A DNA stretch of 64,000 bases from CAYLMG01 sp964493425 (GTDB taxonomy: Bacteria > Planctomycetota > Phycisphaerae > Sedimentisphaerales > Anaerobacaceae): NCBI GenBank assembly GCA_964493425.1, contig CAZBMW010000006.1:39195-103194 (forward strand), written 5' to 3'. Of this stretch, positions 61,293 through 64,000 are shown in pieces (position 1 is the first letter of the stretch; each line of letters starts with the position of its first letter). The position numbers were made by a program, and so were the translations under genes. A model generated the notes under the pieces. That model was not told the DNA's origin. It searched no databases and worked only from the letters and a program-made list of their open reading frames with translations.

Positions 61293-61748
61293 ATGTATGT
61301 AACATCACAATTTTCAGTTTTTATGGTTAACAAGCCCGGCGTTCTTGCTCATGCGCTGGGGGAGTTTGCTAAAGCGAAACTTAATTTGGTAGCGATGACG
61401 ATGGTTGACGCGGCGGAAAATGGAGTTATGCGTGCAGTCTTTGAGTCACCCTCGGAGGCCAGGGAGATTTTGTCGAAGCTGAATATGCCGTTTAATGAGA
61501 CGGATGTGTTATGCGTGACATTGACAAACAGGTCAGGAGCTTTGGCTTCCGTAGCTGAGAAGCTCGCTAAGAATCATATCAATATATCTTATGCATATTG
61601 CACTGCAGGGGCGAAGGGGGGCAGGACAACAGGTGTTTTTAAGCTTGCAGATGTCAAGAAGGCGATGAAAATTCTCCAGCAAGGTGAGCAAAAAAAGGAC
61701 AAATCAGAATTAAAAATCAGGCCGTCTAAATCCTCACAAAAAAGATAA
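61293..61748 (+). CDS. Double ACT-domain protein
   Basis: A 151-aa protein with two ACT-like folds: FSVFMVNKPGVLAHALGEFAKAKLNLVAM (residues of about 5-65) and DVLCVTLTNRSGALASVAEKLAKNHINISYAY (about 72-140). ACT domains bind amino acids and regulate metabolism. It is 26 bp downstream of the STAS gene. A charged Lys-rich tail follows. Target unknown. Confidence 0.85.
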   Translation: MYVTSQFSVFMVNKPGVLAHALGEFAKAKLNLVAMTMVDAAENGVMRAVFESPSEAREILSKLNMPFNETDVLCVTLTNRSGALASVAEKLAKNHINISYAYCTAGAKGGRTTGVFKLADVKKAMKILQQGEQKKDKSELKIRPSKSSQKR

Positions 61749-62101
61749 TCATCTGATTAGGTGAACAATAATTCTTTTCATCTCCTGAAATTGCAGTCCT
61801 ATAATAAAAGACCCTGGAAAAAGATTTATTTCTGTTAAGTTTGCAGAATCAAATTTCGGCCTTTATTGCAAGTAAGGGTTGATTTTTCTTGAACTTACAG
61901 GCTTGATTTGGTATAATCCTGTAAGGAAGTTAAGGGGTGCGTTTATAATAATAGGGGTAACAGACAGGTGATGGAAAGCTCCAAGTTCCCAAGGACGATT
62001 TGTGGTTTTCTCCTGTAATCCCTTTTTATTAGCGGCACTATATGCTCTTGTGCCGTTTTTACAGATTTTTTTGGTGCGCAGGTTAGGAGAAGGGTATCAT
62101 T
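61749..62101 (+). promoter_or_regulatory. 5' leader of the secretin gene with terminator-like hairpin
   Basis: A 350-bp gap without an ORF. CGGCAC...GTGCCG followed by TTTTT (62033-62060) forms a terminator-like hairpin only about 40 bp before the secretin ATG. The preceding 100 bp (61935-62015) are G-rich and could fold alternatively. This may be an attenuator, or simply the terminator of an upstream short transcript. Confidence 0.4.
62033..62060 (+). terminator. Terminator-like hairpin upstream of the secretin gene
   Basis: 6-bp CGGCAC/GTGCCG stem with an 11-nt loop and five T residues directly after it. Confidence 0.55.
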
Positions 62102-63799
62102 ATGCATAACACGACTAAAACACTGCCTCGATTGATTATTTTGGTATTTGTGCTGCTTGCGAGCTCGATGTCATTGTGTGCAAAAGAAGCGGTTGATTTA
62201 ACAGTATCGAAATCACAAATTGCTTTGAAGAAGCCGGTAAGCTACAGCTGCATAAGTAAACCAATAGAAGAAGTTATGATGGACCTGGCAGAGCTGGCCA
62301 GGATTGATATTGTTAAAAGCCCGGAGGTAACAGGTAATGTCACAGTGAAGCTTACCGATGTTCCTCTCGAAGAAGCTCTGGCGAATATTCTTGGAGCATA
62401 TAATTATACGTATGTTGCTACGGAGAATATGGTAAGGGTGATACCTGTTCCGGAGACGGCTGTTTTGGAAAAGCCGCTTGTTACAAGAGTGTATCAAATT
62501 CGGTATTCAGATGCCAATGGAGTTGCAGAAACCTTGCAGGGATTTGTCTCCCCAGCTGGCAGTGTCGCTGTGAATAGAGAGACAAACTATATCATGGTTA
62601 CTGATATACCCGAGAAAATAAGCGGTATAGATAAGTTTATCGAGAGTATAAACGGAGCAATAAAACAGGTTTTGGTCGAGGTTCGGATTTATGATGTGAC
62701 AAGCAAAGAGGGTTTTGAGCTTGAGCCAAACTGGTATCTTGGAAGAAATACGCCTTTGGAAACAATTACAGAAACGGATGTTGATACAACTGCGCCTGAT
62801 TACCTTACCTGGACGGAAGATACATCGAGAACGGTAGAAGGAGAATCCGCACTTACCGATTTAGTAGCTACTGTACAAGATGATGAAACATTTGAAGTGC
62901 TCCCGGACGCAGACCATTACAGGACTTATTCAGAGGAGCGTCATGAGTATCAGGAAGAAGCACAGCAAATCCTTAATCCTGATGGTTACAGCAAGGTAGT
63001 AACTACTTCACAGATGCGCAAAAGAAAGCCTTTTGTATCAGGTTCGTTCGACCGCGAGACGGGCGGAACGCTGAGCTTTAGCCTTCTTAATGATGCTGTC
63101 GACCTGGAGTTAGCACTGACGATACTTCACAGCCAGGTTGAGGCAAAGCTTTTGGCAAATCCGAGGATTCTGGTACTTGACAATGAAACTGCAAATTTTG
63201 AGATAGTGCGCGAGTTTCCTTACAGAGAGCTAAGACAGGTAGCCAGAGAAGACCCGATAACTTACACGGCATTTAAGAAAATCGGTGTAAATCTTCTGGT
63301 AACGCCACATATAGCGCCGGATGGGATGATAAAACTGCGTGTTGCACCTGAATTCGGTGTACTGGTTGGAGAAAATCTGCAGGGCGCACCGATAGTGGAT
63401 ACACGCAAAGCGGATACGATGGCACTCGTAGAAGACGGCCAGACAATAGTATTGGGCGGACTTAGGACAAGAGAGACGACTAAAGATATATCCAAAGTTC
63501 CGCTTTTCGGGGATATGCCCATCGTAGGTGGTTTGTTCACAGCTGAGACGGAATCGTTAAAGACAAGCGAGCTGGTGATATTTATCACAACGAAGATAGT
63601 TCATAAGCCGGAAATGACAAGGCAGGAAAGCAGGCGACTTGAGGAAACGAAGTTTGTTATGCCCGATATGAAAAAGCTTCGATTGGAAGCAAGACAAGAG
63701 GAAGAGAAACTTGTACCGGCTGAAAAGGATATTGAGAAAGTGAAAGCAGACGAGATTTCAAGTATTCTCAAGCAGCTACTTAAGGGAGTGGAGAGGTGA
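62102..63799 (+). CDS. Secretin (type II/III secretion or type IV pilus outer-membrane channel family)
   Basis: A 565-aa protein with a signal peptide (1-27). It has a short N0/STN-like region (about 40-115, VTVKLTDVPLEEALANIL), an N1-like region (about 120-195, VYQIRYSDANGVAETLQGFV...NYIMVTDIPEKI), an Asp/Glu-rich insert (about 225-290), and the secretin domain (about 330-520: VEAKLLANPRILVLDNETANF...GQTIVLGGLRTRETTKDISKVPLFGDMPIVGGLF). It would form a gated ring in the outer membrane. The charged tail (about 520-565) may bind a pilotin. It probably serves the pseudopilins of this genome. Confidence 0.88.
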   Translation: MHNTTKTLPRLIILVFVLLASSMSLCAKEAVDLTVSKSQIALKKPVSYSCISKPIEEVMMDLAELARIDIVKSPEVTGNVTVKLTDVPLEEALANILGAYNYTYVATENMVRVIPVPETAVLEKPLVTRVYQIRYSDANGVAETLQGFVSPAGSVAVNRETNYIMVTDIPEKISGIDKFIESINGAIKQVLVEVRIYDVTSKEGFELEPNWYLGRNTPLETITETDVDTTAPDYLTWTEDTSRTVEGESALTDLVATVQDDETFEVLPDADHYRTYSEERHEYQEEAQQILNPDGYSKVVTTSQMRKRKPFVSGSFDRETGGTLSFSLLNDAVDLELALTILHSQVEAKLLANPRILVLDNETANFEIVREFPYRELRQVAREDPITYTAFKKIGVNLLVTPHIAPDGMIKLRVAPEFGVLVGENLQGAPIVDTRKADTMALVEDGQTIVLGGLRTRETTKDISKVPLFGDMPIVGGLFTAETESLKTSELVIFITTKIVHKPEMTRQESRRLEETKFVMPDMKKLRLEARQEEEKLVPAEKDIEKVKADEISSILKQLLKGVER

Positions 63800-63822
63800 T
63801 GAGAAGCTGAAGTATTTTTTAC

Positions 63823-63863
63823 AAATGGGCCGTTCAGCTCCTGCCGAACGGCCCATTTTTTTG
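63823..63863 (+). terminator. Rho-independent terminator of the secretin gene
   Basis: AAATGGGCCGTTC and GAACGGCCCATTT form a 13-bp stem with a 10-nt loop, followed by a T-run, 24 bp after the stop codon. Confidence 0.88.
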
Positions 63864-63935
63864 GTATCTATGAAATTATAGTAGAGATAAAAGAGTTCGC
63901 AAAGCTAAGTTTTATCTTCAAAGACAGCGATTTCG

Positions 63936-64000
63936 TCAATTGGGGTACAGGATGCAATCAACGCCGCCGCTGCTGTAGCTGCCCCAGCCGCTCTCGAAGT
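63936..64000 (-). CDS. Possible C-terminal end of a minus-strand gene or fragment, cut by the window edge
   Basis: The minus strand reads FESGWGSYSSGGVDCILYPN then stop. The phrase resembles exported planctomycete proteins (FESGWG-type start of a lectin-like module), but such modules normally continue well beyond it. It may therefore be a truncated remnant. Evidence is slight. Confidence 0.25.
   Translation of the reverse strand, partial: FESGWGSYSSGGVDCILYPN

Overview
The window most likely comes from an anaerobic Planctomycetota bacterium, probably in the Phycisphaerae/Sedimentisphaerales group. This is inferred from protein character, not from a marker gene. The signs are H-X-G pseudopilins starting FTLIELLVV, a PEP-CTERM protein, dockerin-like DxDxDG proteins, a tungsten-type aldehyde:ferredoxin oxidoreductase, many secreted proteins, and gene-poor AT-rich stretches full of palindromes and degenerate repeats.

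Layout. 1-6400: an ECF-like sigma factor with a multi-zinc-finger membrane anti-sigma partner, then on the minus strand a pseudopilin, a secreted C39-like cysteine peptidase and a secreted dockerin/cohesin-like protein. 6401-7772: intergenic, rich in palindromes. 7773-12966: a TM0106-type RecB-like nuclease, a small 4-fold beta-flower protein, a 21-bp degenerate repeat array, two paralogous fibronectin-III proteins and a WYL regulator. 13057-19174: a polymorphic-toxin locus. It has a 5'-truncated RHS ORF ending in a predicted HNH/EndoVII-type nuclease, two immunity-like genes (SUKH-4-like and Imm11-like), and a truncated second RHS copy next to a 170-bp dispersed repeat. 19651-23037: a large secreted HExxH protein with duplicated Fn3 modules. 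23136-32911: NAD-isocitrate dehydrogenase, a radical-SAM protein, a CNT nucleoside transporter, a DUF72 protein, two mini-LuxR proteins, a PEP-CTERM protein, tRNA-Lys and gcvPA/gcvPB.

33026-42367 is a tungsten/molybdopterin neighbourhood. It contains AOR, a MoaD/ThiS-like carrier, a ThiF/MoeB-like enzyme, a MobB-like P-loop protein, a 58-aa cysteine-rich protein ending near CQLGCF, a THEP1 NTPase, a membrane protein and a ModE-type DNA-binding protein. An S9 peptidase and secreted proteins are interspersed.

44169-57423 is the most coherent system: about 13 kb, all on the minus strand, reading as a collagen/hydroxyproline-peptide utilisation island. In transcription order it has an Xaa-Pro aminopeptidase, a DPP-IV-type S9 peptidase, a 4-hydroxyproline 2-epimerase, a secreted M64 metallopeptidase, a tightly overlapping five-gene hydroxyproline dehydrogenase complex, a DapA-family enzyme (predicted pyrroline-4-hydroxy-2-carboxylate deaminase) and a dipeptide-type ABC transporter (two permeases and one ATPase). 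Together they would take Pro/Hyp-rich peptides to free trans-4-hydroxyproline and then towards 2-oxoglutarate semialdehyde. The last step, the semialdehyde dehydrogenase, is not in the window.

57803-64000: a secreted alpha-helical protein, a peptide-binding lipoprotein, a STAS protein, a double-ACT protein and a secretin. No CRISPR array, rRNA or intact transposase was seen.
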